A DNA stretch of 64,000 bases. Origin: Algoriphagus mannitolivorans DSM 15301. Lineage in GTDB: Bacteria; Bacteroidota; Bacteroidia; Cytophagales; Cyclobacteriaceae. Shown here one piece after another: positions 16,958 to 26,502 of the stretch. Under the pieces are notes generated by a model that saw only the letters and a list, made by a program, of their open reading frames with translations, was not told where the DNA came from and did no database searches. The stretch's first letter is position 1, and every line of letters begins with the position of its first letter. Where the stretch lies: contig NZ_AUBV01000017.1 in NCBI RefSeq assembly GCF_000429425.1, positions 1-64,000 of the forward strand, in the 5' to 3' direction. The position numbers and the translations under genes were made by a program.

Positions 16958-17974
16958 ATGAAAGACTTAATCCAACTCGAAAACGAACTACTAGCCCCAT
17001 CTCCAGCCCTGATAGAGGACATAGCAAACCTCAAAGGTGACATTATCCTCTTGGGAATTGGAGGTAAAATGGGCCCTAGCATGGGGAAATTAGCCGTGCA
17101 GGCAGCACAGGCAGCGGGGGTTAAGAAGCGAATTATCGGAGTTTCCCGATTTTCCGACCCGAAAGCAAAAGCCCAACTCGAAGCTACAGGAGTAGAGACC
17201 ATTTCCTGTGATCTTCTCAATGATGCCGAACTTCAGGCACTGCCAGAGGTAGCCAATGTGATATATCTGGCTGGCAATAAATTCGGGACTACGGGCAACG
17301 AATCATTCACCTGGGCCATGAATGCCTACCTTCCCGGCAGAGTGGCTGAAAAGTATAAAAACTCCAATATAGTTGCCTTTTCATCTGGAAACGTTCTGCC
17401 ATTTGTGCCGGTGACTTCCGGTGGAGCCTCAGAGGAAACAGCACCAGACCCTTTGGGAGAATATGCTCAGTCATGCCTTGGGAGAGAGCGAATTTTTGAA
17501 TATTTCTCCAAAAAGAATCATACCCCAACCTTGATCTATAGGCTGAACTATGCGGTGGATTTTCGCTACGGGGTAGTGATGGAAATCGCCAAATCAGTTC
17601 GAGATGGAAAGGCAATAGACCTGAGAACGGAAAATGTCAATGTGATCTGGCAGGGAGATGCCAATGAAATCGCAATCCGTTCCCTTTTGCATTGCGAGTC
17701 ACCGGCCAAAATCCTGAATGTAACAGGTCCGGAAATTCTTTCCACCCGCTGGATTGCCCAGCAATTTGGGCTTCGGTTTGGAAAGGAACCGGTTTTTATC
17801 AACGAACCAAGCGGTACAGCTTTACTTAATAATGCCTCGGAATGCCATCGAATCTTTGGCTACCCCCGAGTCACCATCCGGGAAATTATCGATATCACGG
17901 CTACCTGGATCAGCCAGGGAGGAGAGGAGTTTGGAAAAGCTACACATTTTCAAGAAAGAGGAGGAAAATTCTAA
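16958..17974 (+). CDS. NAD(P)-binding SDR-like protein with altered YxxxK motif
   Basis: This 338-residue protein has a Rossmann opening (IILLGIGGKMGPSMG) and an extended-SDR/epimerase layout (CDLLND, VIYLAGNKFGT, VAFSSGNVLPF, RLNYAVDFRYG, LNVTGPEILSTRWIAQQ). At the catalytic position the motif is Y169-A-Q-S-C173, so the usual lysine of YxxxK is a cysteine. Either the chemistry differs or the protein is a non-redox member. Its stop overlaps the start of the DapA-like gene (TAATG). Co-localisation with a sugar dehydrogenase and an aldolase-family protein suggests sugar-acid metabolism. The precise reaction is unknown. Confidence 0.85.
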   Translation: MKDLIQLENELLAPSPALIEDIANLKGDIILLGIGGKMGPSMGKLAVQAAQAAGVKKRIIGVSRFSDPKAKAQLEATGVETISCDLLNDAELQALPEVANVIYLAGNKFGTTGNESFTWAMNAYLPGRVAEKYKNSNIVAFSSGNVLPFVPVTSGGASEETAPDPLGEYAQSCLGRERIFEYFSKKNHTPTLIYRLNYAVDFRYGVVMEIAKSVRDGKAIDLRTENVNVIWQGDANEIAIRSLLHCESPAKILNVTGPEILSTRWIAQQFGLRFGKEPVFINEPSGTALLNNASECHRIFGYPRVTIREIIDITATWISQGGEEFGKATHFQERGGKF

Positions 17975-19038
17975 TGAAGACATTGAATCAAACTTTAAAA
18001 CAACACCTTCATCAGGGCACGGTTATTCCTGCCCATCCTTTGGCTTTGGACGCCAATCGTCAGTTGGACGAAGCGATGCAGCGCCAACTCACCCGCTACT
18101 ACATTTCTTCTGGAGCTGGAGGCGTAGCCGTCGGGGTGCATTCCACCCAATTTGAAATCCGGGATCCTCAGCACATGCTTTTTGAAAAAGTGCTGTCTCT
18201 TGCTGCAGAAGAAGTTGAAAAAGCCCAACTCGACCGTCCTTTTGTGAAAGTAGCTGGCATTTGTGGGCCTACACTTCAGGCGATTTCTGAGGCAGAAACT
18301 GCCCTGAAATATGGCTATGACATGGGACTTTTGAGTATGGGAGGCTTGCAGGCTTGGACTGAAGCAGAAATTCTCAATCGGGTTAAGGAAGTGGCTTCCA
18401 TAATTCCAGTTTTTGGATTTTACCTTCAGCCCTCTGTAGGAGGAAGAATCTTCAGCTATGGTTTTTGGGAGCAATTTGCGGAAATCGAAAACGTAGAAGC
18501 AATCAAATGTGCATCTTTTAACCGTTACCAAACGCTCGACGTGATGCGTGCTGTCGCCCAAAGCAGCCGAAGAGATCAAATTGCCATGTACACCGGAAAT
18601 GATGACAATATTGTTGCCGATCTGCTGACCAAATACCGTTTTGAAGTGGGAGGAAAAGTCTTCGAAAAAGAATTCGTGGGAGGCTTATTAGGTCATTGGG
18701 CGGTTTGGACTGAAAAAGCCGTGGAACTTTTAGAGGAAATTAAATCCTGTAAGGCCACAGGTACTGGGGAAGATTGGGCGAGGTTACTTACCAAGGGAAT
18801 TGCAGTCACTGATGTCAATGCCGTGATGTTTGATCCAGCGAATCATTTCCATGGCTGCATTCCGGGAATGCATGAATTTCTCAGAAGACAGGGACTACTG
18901 AAAGGAATATGGTGTCTTAATCCCCAAGAGGTAATGTCGCCTGGACAATCGGAAGAAATCGATCGGGTTTACCGGGATTATCCCCAGCTCCATGACAATG
19001 CATTTGTGCAGCAGTTTTTATCCCAATCCATCCAATAA
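17974..19038 (+). CDS. DapA/NanA-superfamily aldolase-like protein
   Basis: This 354-residue protein has the class I TIM-barrel lyase fold of the DHDPS/N-acetylneuraminate lyase superfamily. The Schiff-base lysine is K178 in AIKCASFNRYQ, and the tyrosine of the active site lies in FGFYLQPSVGG. The GxTGE-type loop is replaced by SGAGGVAVGVHSTQF, so it is not a typical DHDPS. At 354 residues it is longer than the usual 290-310. Members of this superfamily cleave 2-keto-3-deoxy sugar acids, so in this operon it could split a keto-deoxy acid to pyruvate and an aldehyde. I chose ATG 17974, which overlaps the SDR stop; longer in-frame starts lie inside the upstream gene. Confidence 0.88.
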   Translation: MKTLNQTLKQHLHQGTVIPAHPLALDANRQLDEAMQRQLTRYYISSGAGGVAVGVHSTQFEIRDPQHMLFEKVLSLAAEEVEKAQLDRPFVKVAGICGPTLQAISEAETALKYGYDMGLLSMGGLQAWTEAEILNRVKEVASIIPVFGFYLQPSVGGRIFSYGFWEQFAEIENVEAIKCASFNRYQTLDVMRAVAQSSRRDQIAMYTGNDDNIVADLLTKYRFEVGGKVFEKEFVGGLLGHWAVWTEKAVELLEEIKSCKATGTGEDWARLLTKGIAVTDVNAVMFDPANHFHGCIPGMHEFLRRQGLLKGIWCLNPQEVMSPGQSEEIDRVYRDYPQLHDNAFVQQFLSQSIQ

Positions 19039-19040
19039 CC

Positions 19041-21011
19041 ATGAAGAAATTGATCCAATGGGCATTTTTTGCCTTCATTCTTTTGTCCCAGTTGTCCAAT
19101 GCAATAGCTCAGGTAGATACTACCCGTTTCACCAATCATGGGGCTCAGCTTTTTGCGTCCATGATTCAGGGAAGTGTATTTGCAAAAGGACCTCAGGACC
19201 GTCAGTTGATCTATACAGTGGTTCGGGGTGAGCCTGCGCATTTGCTAGGCTATGATGTGGAAACCAGGGAACTGATCCTCGACCAGGCCTTGCCTGAGGC
19301 AGATGGGGCCTGGGACTTGGCTCAATCCACAGATGGAACTATCTATGCTCCGGGAGCTAATGGAAGTCTTTTCGCGCATATTCCGGGAACCCAGGAGGTC
19401 AAAGATTTGGGGGTAGTGCTTGAAGGGGAAAACTACCTTTGGAATCTTACGGCAGGGGCTGATGGAGAGGTTTTTGGAGCCACTTATCCGGGTTGCCGGG
19501 TATTTCGATACCATCCCAAAGATGGATTTTCGGATGTGGGAAAAGGTCCTTTGGTCGAGAATCAAAACTATGTCCGAAGCTTGGCCTTTTATCCCAAAAC
19601 CGGAATGCTCTATGCAGGAGTTGGCTCAAAAGCCCACTTGATCGAGCTCAATCCAATAACCGGCGAAAAGAAGGAGCTTCTGCCTGAAAAATTCAGAAAC
19701 TATGAATTTGTTTATGGATTGGAGATTGTTCCCGGACTTGATGGAAATGACCGTCTTTTTGCCCTGATTACCAATGGAAGCATTACTCTGGTATATAACC
19801 TCCAAACTCGGGAATTCGAACAGGAAATTGAGGGCATGGACATGCGGGCCATTACAGGGGAGCCATCTGGGAAGACAGTCTATCTCACTTCCAAATCTCA
19901 GTTAAAGCGCTTTGATCCATCCAAAAATTACCAGACTGCAGAGGTTTTGGGGGAAGAGATCGGAACCGCATTAGCTTTCCATTATGGGGAGGACGGAAAA
20001 GTTTATTTTCTGACTTCGGGAGCAAATCTTTTTGTTTTCAACCCTAAGGATAATTCTCTGTCAAAAAATAAGCTTCAAATTCCCGGTCAGCCTATTCCCA
20101 TCCATTCCTTGGTGACCGGCCCCGATGGGAAAATCTGGTCTGGAGGTTATCTGGCTGGAGGGAACGCCGCTTACGATCCCAAAACGGGTCAATCCACTTT
20201 TCTTCCGGGATTAGATCAGACTGAAGGCATGTCTGTATTCGGAGATCAGATTTTCTTTGGAATTTATCCCAAAGGGAAATTTTATGTCTATGATACCAAG
20301 TCCGCTTGGAAGCCTAAAGAAGGGAATCCCAAGTTTTTGGGACAGATTGAAAACCAAAGCAGGGCATTTACTCAGGTGGTGTTGAAGGATAAAAAGCAGC
20401 TGGTTTTTGGGATGATTCCTGAGTATGGCAAATTGGGTGGAGCTTTGGTGGTATATGATGCCCAAACAGAGGAGCTGAAGCATTTTCCAAGTCCAGTGGA
20501 AAAACAGGCTATTGCAGGTTTGGCCTATACGGGGGACTATGTGTTGGTAGGTACTACCATCTCCGGTGGTTTGGGGATAGCTCCAGAAACCAAAGAAGCG
20601 CATCTGGTGGGTTGGAATCCGGAGACAGGAGAGAAGCTATTTGACATTATTCCTGTGCCGGGAGCTTCGGCGCTGACAGGCTTTTTGAACATGCCGGATG
20701 GCTCCATTTGGGGGATGGGAGATGGACAATTGTTTATTTTCGACCCAAAAGCCCGAAAAGTAAAATCAGTTACCAAGCTGTTTGATTATCCTCCTTTCAA
20801 AAGCCATATCTGGAGAAGTGCATTTATGGTTTTGCATCCGGACGGAAATATTTACGGGACAGATTGGGAAAAACTCTTCAAACTAAATCCGAAAACCCTG
20901 GAATATACCCAGCTGGCCAAAGAAGCTGCTTTGTTGGTAATGGGTGAGGATGGAACGCTTTATTTTAAGAGAAAAACAGATTTGTGGTCATACAGACCCT
21001 CAGTCCAATAA
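19041..21011 (+). CDS. secreted beta-propeller protein of unknown function
   Basis: This 656-residue protein has a signal peptide (WAFFAFILLSQLSNAIAQ). Repeated blade-like motifs follow, such as AQSTDGTIYAPGANGSLFAH, TAGADGEVFGATYPG, AFYPKTGMLYAGVG, TGPDGKIWSGGYLAGGNAAYDP and MPDGSIWGMGDGQLFIFDP. They suggest one or two propellers of the SMP-30/Vgb-like kind. No catalytic signature is recognised. It starts two bases after the aldolase stop and ends the set. Being secreted, it may bind the sugar or act before the dehydrogenase. Function remains open. Confidence 0.85.
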   Translation: MKKLIQWAFFAFILLSQLSNAIAQVDTTRFTNHGAQLFASMIQGSVFAKGPQDRQLIYTVVRGEPAHLLGYDVETRELILDQALPEADGAWDLAQSTDGTIYAPGANGSLFAHIPGTQEVKDLGVVLEGENYLWNLTAGADGEVFGATYPGCRVFRYHPKDGFSDVGKGPLVENQNYVRSLAFYPKTGMLYAGVGSKAHLIELNPITGEKKELLPEKFRNYEFVYGLEIVPGLDGNDRLFALITNGSITLVYNLQTREFEQEIEGMDMRAITGEPSGKTVYLTSKSQLKRFDPSKNYQTAEVLGEEIGTALAFHYGEDGKVYFLTSGANLFVFNPKDNSLSKNKLQIPGQPIPIHSLVTGPDGKIWSGGYLAGGNAAYDPKTGQSTFLPGLDQTEGMSVFGDQIFFGIYPKGKFYVYDTKSAWKPKEGNPKFLGQIENQSRAFTQVVLKDKKQLVFGMIPEYGKLGGALVVYDAQTEELKHFPSPVEKQAIAGLAYTGDYVLVGTTISGGLGIAPETKEAHLVGWNPETGEKLFDIIPVPGASALTGFLNMPDGSIWGMGDGQLFIFDPKARKVKSVTKLFDYPPFKSHIWRSAFMVLHPDGNIYGTDWEKLFKLNPKTLEYTQLAKEAALLVMGEDGTLYFKRKTDLWSYRPSVQ

Positions 21012-21193
21012 TAAATGCAGGGAGTTGAATAAAAGGGTTTTTTGTGAAATCATAGGCAACATTGGTACGGCACCCATAAAGTAGAAATGAGGAAGGCGAT
21101 CATGGGTGCCGGCCACGTGTCTGTACGGTTTAATACTGTATCAATTAATGAAACTCTGGAGAGAAATGCCATTTTGGAGTCAGTAAGTGAACT
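21012..21193. other. intergenic region with a nine-base inverted repeat
   Basis: GGCACCCAT (21069-21077) and ATGGGTGCC (21102-21110) form a perfect nine-base-pair stem with a 24-base loop, about 60 bases after the preceding stop. There is no T-tract immediately after. It could be an mRNA end structure for the 12625-21011 genes or a palindromic repeat relic. Confidence 0.4.
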
Positions 21194-21526
21194 ATGGTCT
21201 GTCGTCCGTGGACCGTTGACAACCCACAACCGACAACTCACAATCGACAACCTCTCCTGATTTCGGATTTTAGATTTCGGATTTCGTGACAACTGTGGTC
21301 CGTCGTCCGTAGTCCGTTGACCAACCGACAACCGACAACTCACATCCGACATCGGACAACTCACATCCCCAACTTTAAACTTTACCCTTTAAACTTATAA
21401 CTCCACCCTGTTGACCTATTCACAACCGACAACCCACAACCTCTCCTGATTTCGGATTTCGGATTTCGAGACAACTGTGGTCCGTCGTCCGAGGACTGTT
21501 GACAACCCACAACCCACAACCTCCAA
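21194..21526. repeat. degenerate heptanucleotide repeat tract (locus E)
   Basis: This block has two successive rounds of the composite module seen at loci A and B: GTCGTCC/GTGGACC, CAACCGA/CAACTCA, GATTTCG/GATTTTA, then ACTTTAA/ACTTTAC, then GATTTCG again. The module order repeats within the locus, so whole groups of heptamers appear to have been copied together. Confidence 0.85.
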
Positions 21527-21841
21527 CCGTTTCCGAAAGACTTTGATTCCTATTCATATCACTCTATAAAATTGCCTTTCACAGCACAATTCCTGTACTA
21601 TTTCCCAATGGAATATTAAATTATTAATAGATCATTTATTTCATCAAAATATAATTCCCCAGATATTTGGAATAGTAAATTTTCTGGAGAATAATTGGTA
21701 TTCAATAAGTTTTAACTGTTTTGTAATTAAGCCTGTTGAGAACCAATTTGACCCTTTCCTTTGGATATTTTCTAAGTCTCTTACTAGCTCTTTAGAGCTC
21801 AGGATTGACAGGCTTTTGTTCTCTAAACCAACAATGATTCA
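21527..21841. other. AT-rich upstream region of the hybrid kinase
   Basis: No gene is seen in this 315-base region. It is AT-rich and should hold the promoter of the kinase gene at 21842. No promoter with both boxes could be assigned with confidence. Confidence 0.4.
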
Positions 21842-24800
21842 ATGATTTCTCCACTAGGTTCGGATATTCCATTTTCTGAAAAGCAGAATGCTCTCTTTGC
21901 CGCTGCTGCCAATTCCGATTTTGAAAAATATTGCCAACTGGCGAGTATCGTAGCGGACGATGCCAAAGTTGTTTTTTTCATTCTAGAAGGAAAAAACATA
22001 CATCTTTTTGGAAAGGATAGTGAAGTATCCCCCGAATTTTGGAAGACATTTTTGAATACCATTTCAACAGAGGAAAGTGAAGAAAATTTCATTCAGGCAC
22101 CTCAGTCATCCGAGAAGCTGTTGGAAGGTTTGGTCCCTTTGGGAGTATTAATTCTAAGAGATTACAGCAAAATGAGATTGGGAGGATTTGCCATTGCAGA
22201 TACTGCCTATCGAACCCTTAGTCCAAGTAAAATAAAGGGGTTGAAGTTGATTGGAGAGGAGGTTTGTGAAATGCTGCAGCAAAACAGACTTCGGGAGAGC
22301 AATCTCCTTTTAGGGGAGTTTTTTGAAAATTCCCAAGGCCTCATGTGTACTCATGATCTGGAAGGGAACTTTCTGACAGTCAATTTCGCCGGAGCCAAGA
22401 TGATCGGCTTTACCCAAGAGGAAATTTTGAAAAAGTCCCTTTACGACTTGGTTCCCAAATCCTTTCACCCAAGAATATCAGGTTATCTGGAGGAAATAAA
22501 AACCAAAGGTAAAGCGGAAGGACAAATGCAGGTCATCACGAAAAATGGAACTCAAAAAGTTTGGCTTTTCAATAATATTCTTCAATACCCCGATAATGGC
22601 CAAAAGCCCTATATCATTGGGAATGCGGTGGATATCACCTCCCGGGTAAGACTTGAAAAAGACATAAAAGAAACCAAAGAACTGCTAGAAGAGACTGGTC
22701 GTGTGGCTAGAGTGGGAGGTTGGGAACTGGACCTCCTTACCAATAAACTTTCCTGGACACCTGTTACTGCCATGATCCATGAAGTGGAAGAGGGGTATGT
22801 GCCGAAATTGGAAGAAGGGATTCATTTTTATAAGGAAGGAGAGAGCCGCGAGATAATATCCAAAGCGGTGGATCGTGCCATCAGATATGGGGAACCCTGG
22901 AATCTGGATTTGCAGATTGTAACTGCCAAAGGCAGAAATGTTTGGGTAAGGGCTGTCGGAAAGGCGATTCAGGAGAAGGGGAAAACCATCCGGTTGGTTG
23001 GTACTTTTCAGGATATAGATCTAGCAAAAAAGGCAGAATTAGAAGCTGCCAATGCCAAAAAACTTCTGGATGATGTGTTTAATGCTTCTTCGGAGGTCAG
23101 TGTTATTGCTACGGATACCCAGGGTTTGATTACAGTTTTTAACCGTGGAGCTGAGAAACTTTTGGGGTATAAAGCCAAAGAATTAGTCGGAAAACATACT
23201 CCCGAAATCATTCATTGCAAGGAAGAGATTATTCAACATTCACAAGAGGTCTCCGAGGAATTTGGTGAACCCGTGGAAGGATTTCAGGTATTTGTAGCTC
23301 GTGCAGAAAAGTATGGTTCTGAGAAAAAAAACTGGACCTATATCTGCAAAGATGGTACCCGCCGACAAGTGGATTTGGTAGTGACACCGATTCGAGATAC
23401 GAATCAAACCGTCATTGGATTTTTGGGAATTGCAGTGGACATCACCGAAAAACGTAAGGTTGAAATCGAGCTGATCAATGAAAAGAGTAGGCTTTCAGCT
23501 TTCGTAAAGCATACTCCTGCTGCAGTGGCTATGTTAGATCGGGACTTGAATTATTTGGCAGTCAGTAACCGCTGGGTAAATGAATTTAAACTCCAAGAGT
23601 CAGAAGTTATTGGCCGATCACACTATGACTTGTTTGCAGATATCATCACCGATGAGTCCTATGTATGGCATCAACAGGTACTTCAGGGGGAGGTTGTTGG
23701 AAGGCAAGAGGAACAGGTGTTTCTTCCCGGAATTGAAGAACCCCAATACCTCTCTTGGGAAATGAGGCCCTGGTATCTCTATGACGGGACTATAGGAGGA
23801 ATGATGGTTCTTTCACAAAATGTGACCGAGATGGTAGTCCGACGGCAGGAACTTCAGGAGGCAAAAACCCAAGCCGAGGAGGCTAGCAAAGCTAAATCTG
23901 AATTTCTGGCCAATATGAGCCATGAAATCCGTACTCCGCTAAATGGGGTTATCGGATTTACTGATTTGGTCTTGAAGACCAAACTCAACGAAACCCAAGC
24001 TCAATACCTGAATATTGTTCACCAGTCAGCAAACTCCCTTCTTGGGATCATCAGCGACATTTTGGACTTCTCAAAAATCGAGGCTGGTAAATTGGAATTG
24101 GATATCGACAAAAATGATCTTTATTCCATAGCCTCACAAGCTACTGATATCATCACGTATCAGATTCAAAAGAAAGGCTTGGAGATGCTTCTTAACGTGG
24201 ACACCAACTTGCCTAGATTTATCTATGCAGACGCAGTTCGCCTAAAGCAAGTGATGGTAAACCTCTTAGGGAATGCAGCCAAATTCACCGAAAAAGGAGA
24301 AATAGAATTAAAAATAGAACAGTTGCAGCAAGATGGGGATCGCTCCATGCTGCGCTTTTCTGTCAGAGATACCGGAATAGGAATTGCTCCACAAAAACAG
24401 GCAAAGATTTTTGAAGCTTTCTCCCAAGAAGACAGCTCCACCACCAAAAAGTATGGTGGAACTGGACTAGGCTTGACCATTTCCAACAAACTTCTGGGCT
24501 TAATGGAAAGTAAACTCCAACTCAAATCCAAGCAGGGCGAGGGGAGTTTATTCTATTTTGATATTTGGTTCAAATCGGAAGAGGGCGATGCCATCGATTG
24601 GGATGGTTTGGAAGAAATCAAGGACGTTTTGGTGGTGGATGATAATGAAAACAATCGCCTGATTGTGTCTCAAATGCTTCGGCTCAAAAACATCAAAACT
24701 CATGAAGCTACCAATGGATTTGAGGCACTCCAATTTTTGGCTACCGGAAATTCCTGCGATGTGGTATTGATGGATTATCACATGCCTTTCATGGATGGAT

Positions 24801-25795
24801 TGGAGACAATCAAGAAAATACGGGAAAGTTTTCAAGACCATTTGGATGAAATGCCAATTTTACTTTTGCATAGCTCCTCCGATGATAGTAAACTCATTCA
24901 GGAATGTAAAAACCTGAATGTCAAATTCCGTCTCATCAAGCCACTGAAGATTCAGGAATTGTACCATGTCCTTTCTCATCTTTCGGAAAAACAAGACCTA
25001 AATCAAATCAAGGAGGAAGAGGAAGTGCAGCTCACTCAGGCCTATCGGATTCTAGTGGCGGAAGACAATCAAGTCAATATGCTTTTGGCAGAGTCACTGC
25101 TTAAGAAGATTTTTCCCAATTGCATTCTCCAGAAAGCTTTGAACGGGCAGGAGGCTATAGAACTTTGTCAAAAACAAGCTCCTGATTTGATTCTGATGGA
25201 TGTGCAAATGCCCGTTATGAATGGATATGAAGCTACCAAGGAAATCCGCTCTCTGGATACCTGTAAGGATATTCCCATCATTGCACTTACTGCTGGCAAT
25301 GTCAAGGGAGAAAGAGAAAAATGTATCAGTATTGGTATGGATGACTTTGTCGTAAAGCCTGTCGTAGAAAAAACTATGAAGGAGGTTCTTTACAGGTGGT
25401 TGAGTCAATCCGAACCGGAGAAGGATCCCAATCTTGAAGATGAAAAGATCCAGCTTCTCCATTTTGACCAAGAAAAGCTGATCAAATACACGGATGGAAA
25501 TAAGGAGTTTCTGGCGAATATTTTAAAACTAGTTCAGGCGGAGTTGGGAGCACTTCCGGATACTTTAGCACTTGCAGTGGACTCTGCTTCTTTAGAGACT
25601 GTAAAAGAGTTCGGTCACAAGCTCTATGGTACTGCCATCAGTTCTGGAATGGATTTGCTAGCTGTTTTATCTAAAGAATTGGAGCTACAGGAAACTTGGG
25701 AGGAACCCAAAATCCGGGATCTAGCAGACAAAATTTTGAAAGAAAGCCGATTGGTCTTGAGCCTGATGGCGGAAAAGGCCATAAAAAGTGACTAA
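21842..25795 (+). CDS. giant hybrid histidine kinase: PAS array, two receivers, Hpt
   Basis: This is a 1317-residue cytoplasmic phosphorelay protein. An N-terminal GAF-like region (about 1-155) is followed by about four PAS domains (165-670), with closing motifs such as IGNAVDITSR, LVGTFQDIDLA and LGIAVDITEKRKV. HisKA carries H694 in MSHEIRTPLNGVIGF. The HATPase has NLLGNAAKF, DTGIGIAP and GGTGLGLTISN. Receiver 1 (about 925-1045) has D978 in LMDYHMPFMDG. Receiver 2 (about 1065-1180) has D1120 in LMDVQMPVMNG. A C-terminal Hpt domain carries H1259 in FGHKLYGTA. It converges with and overlaps by four bases the LytTR regulator gene, which is probably its output. Confidence 0.95.
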   Translation: MISPLGSDIPFSEKQNALFAAAANSDFEKYCQLASIVADDAKVVFFILEGKNIHLFGKDSEVSPEFWKTFLNTISTEESEENFIQAPQSSEKLLEGLVPLGVLILRDYSKMRLGGFAIADTAYRTLSPSKIKGLKLIGEEVCEMLQQNRLRESNLLLGEFFENSQGLMCTHDLEGNFLTVNFAGAKMIGFTQEEILKKSLYDLVPKSFHPRISGYLEEIKTKGKAEGQMQVITKNGTQKVWLFNNILQYPDNGQKPYIIGNAVDITSRVRLEKDIKETKELLEETGRVARVGGWELDLLTNKLSWTPVTAMIHEVEEGYVPKLEEGIHFYKEGESREIISKAVDRAIRYGEPWNLDLQIVTAKGRNVWVRAVGKAIQEKGKTIRLVGTFQDIDLAKKAELEAANAKKLLDDVFNASSEVSVIATDTQGLITVFNRGAEKLLGYKAKELVGKHTPEIIHCKEEIIQHSQEVSEEFGEPVEGFQVFVARAEKYGSEKKNWTYICKDGTRRQVDLVVTPIRDTNQTVIGFLGIAVDITEKRKVEIELINEKSRLSAFVKHTPAAVAMLDRDLNYLAVSNRWVNEFKLQESEVIGRSHYDLFADIITDESYVWHQQVLQGEVVGRQEEQVFLPGIEEPQYLSWEMRPWYLYDGTIGGMMVLSQNVTEMVVRRQELQEAKTQAEEASKAKSEFLANMSHEIRTPLNGVIGFTDLVLKTKLNETQAQYLNIVHQSANSLLGIISDILDFSKIEAGKLELDIDKNDLYSIASQATDIITYQIQKKGLEMLLNVDTNLPRFIYADAVRLKQVMVNLLGNAAKFTEKGEIELKIEQLQQDGDRSMLRFSVRDTGIGIAPQKQAKIFEAFSQEDSSTTKKYGGTGLGLTISNKLLGLMESKLQLKSKQGEGSLFYFDIWFKSEEGDAIDWDGLEEIKDVLVVDDNENNRLIVSQMLRLKNIKTHEATNGFEALQFLATGNSCDVVLMDYHMPFMDGLETIKKIRESFQDHLDEMPILLLHSSSDDSKLIQECKNLNVKFRLIKPLKIQELYHVLSHLSEKQDLNQIKEEEEVQLTQAYRILVAEDNQVNMLLAESLLKKIFPNCILQKALNGQEAIELCQKQAPDLILMDVQMPVMNGYEATKEIRSLDTCKDIPIIALTAGNVKGEREKCISIGMDDFVVKPVVEKTMKEVLYRWLSQSEPEKDPNLEDEKIQLLHFDQEKLIKYTDGNKEFLANILKLVQAELGALPDTLALAVDSASLETVKEFGHKLYGTAISSGMDLLAVLSKELELQETWEEPKIRDLADKILKESRLVLSLMAEKAIKSD

Positions 25796-26499
25796 ATAAG
25801 ATTTAACCTTCTGATAAACTCAGCCCTTCTAGTTCGACTGATCGGAACTACAGTCTTATCAATTAGAATAGTGTTATCCTGTATGTCAACGATTTTGTGG
25901 AGGTTTATCAGGTACGATCTATGAATTTTCATGAATGTATCGGCCGGTAGCTTTTGCTGCATATTGGAAAGAGTGGTGTGCACCCGGTATTCATTGCCGG
26001 TGGTCAGAATTTTCACATAATCTCCATCAGCTATCAACAAATTGATTTCAGCTATATCCAGCTTGATTAATTTTTTATCAATGTTAATATAAACATGTTC
26101 CTGGCTAGACAAAGAAGGTTCCTTTGACATACTTCCCAGATCTTTTTTCTTGATTTTTAGCGCCTTATCAATCGCTTTTTTAAACCTATCCGGGTCGATG
26201 GGTTTTTTGAGAAAATCAATGATGCTATCATAGGAAAAAGCCTCTGAGGCCTGCTCAGTATCCGAGCTGGTAATGATAATCAGAGGGGGGGATTTTAGGG
26301 TTTGAATAAATTCAAAACCGGTAAAACCAGGCATGTGAATATCCAGAAATATCAGATCTACTTCTCTCAGATTCAAAAATTTAAATGCTTCCATGGCCGA
26401 GGAAAAACTACCAACCAGGTTGGTATTGGGCTCTTGATCGCATAAAAAATTTATTATTTCCCTGGAGACACTTTCATCATCCAAAACAATACAATCCAT
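25792..26499 (-). CDS. LytTR-family response regulator
   Basis: This 235-residue protein has a receiver domain (about 1-118: D7-D8, phospho-acceptor D53 in FLDIHMPGFTG, switch residues in IITSSD, lysine in FLKKP). A LytTR DNA-binding domain follows (about 135-235: YVKILTTGNEYRVHTTLSNM, FMKIHRSYLINL, VVPISRTRRAEF). It should bind direct repeats and switch genes on when phosphorylated. It is last in a leftward group with the Hpt protein (3 bases apart) and overlaps the convergent hybrid kinase by four bases. Confidence 0.95.
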   Translation of the reverse strand: MDCIVLDDESVSREIINFLCDQEPNTNLVGSFSSAMEAFKFLNLREVDLIFLDIHMPGFTGFEFIQTLKSPPLIIITSSDTEQASEAFSYDSIIDFLKKPIDPDRFKKAIDKALKIKKKDLGSMSKEPSLSSQEHVYINIDKKLIKLDIAEINLLIADGDYVKILTTGNEYRVHTTLSNMQQKLPADTFMKIHRSYLINLHKIVDIQDNTILIDKTVVPISRTRRAEFIRRLNLI

Positions 26500-26502
26500 A
26501 CA

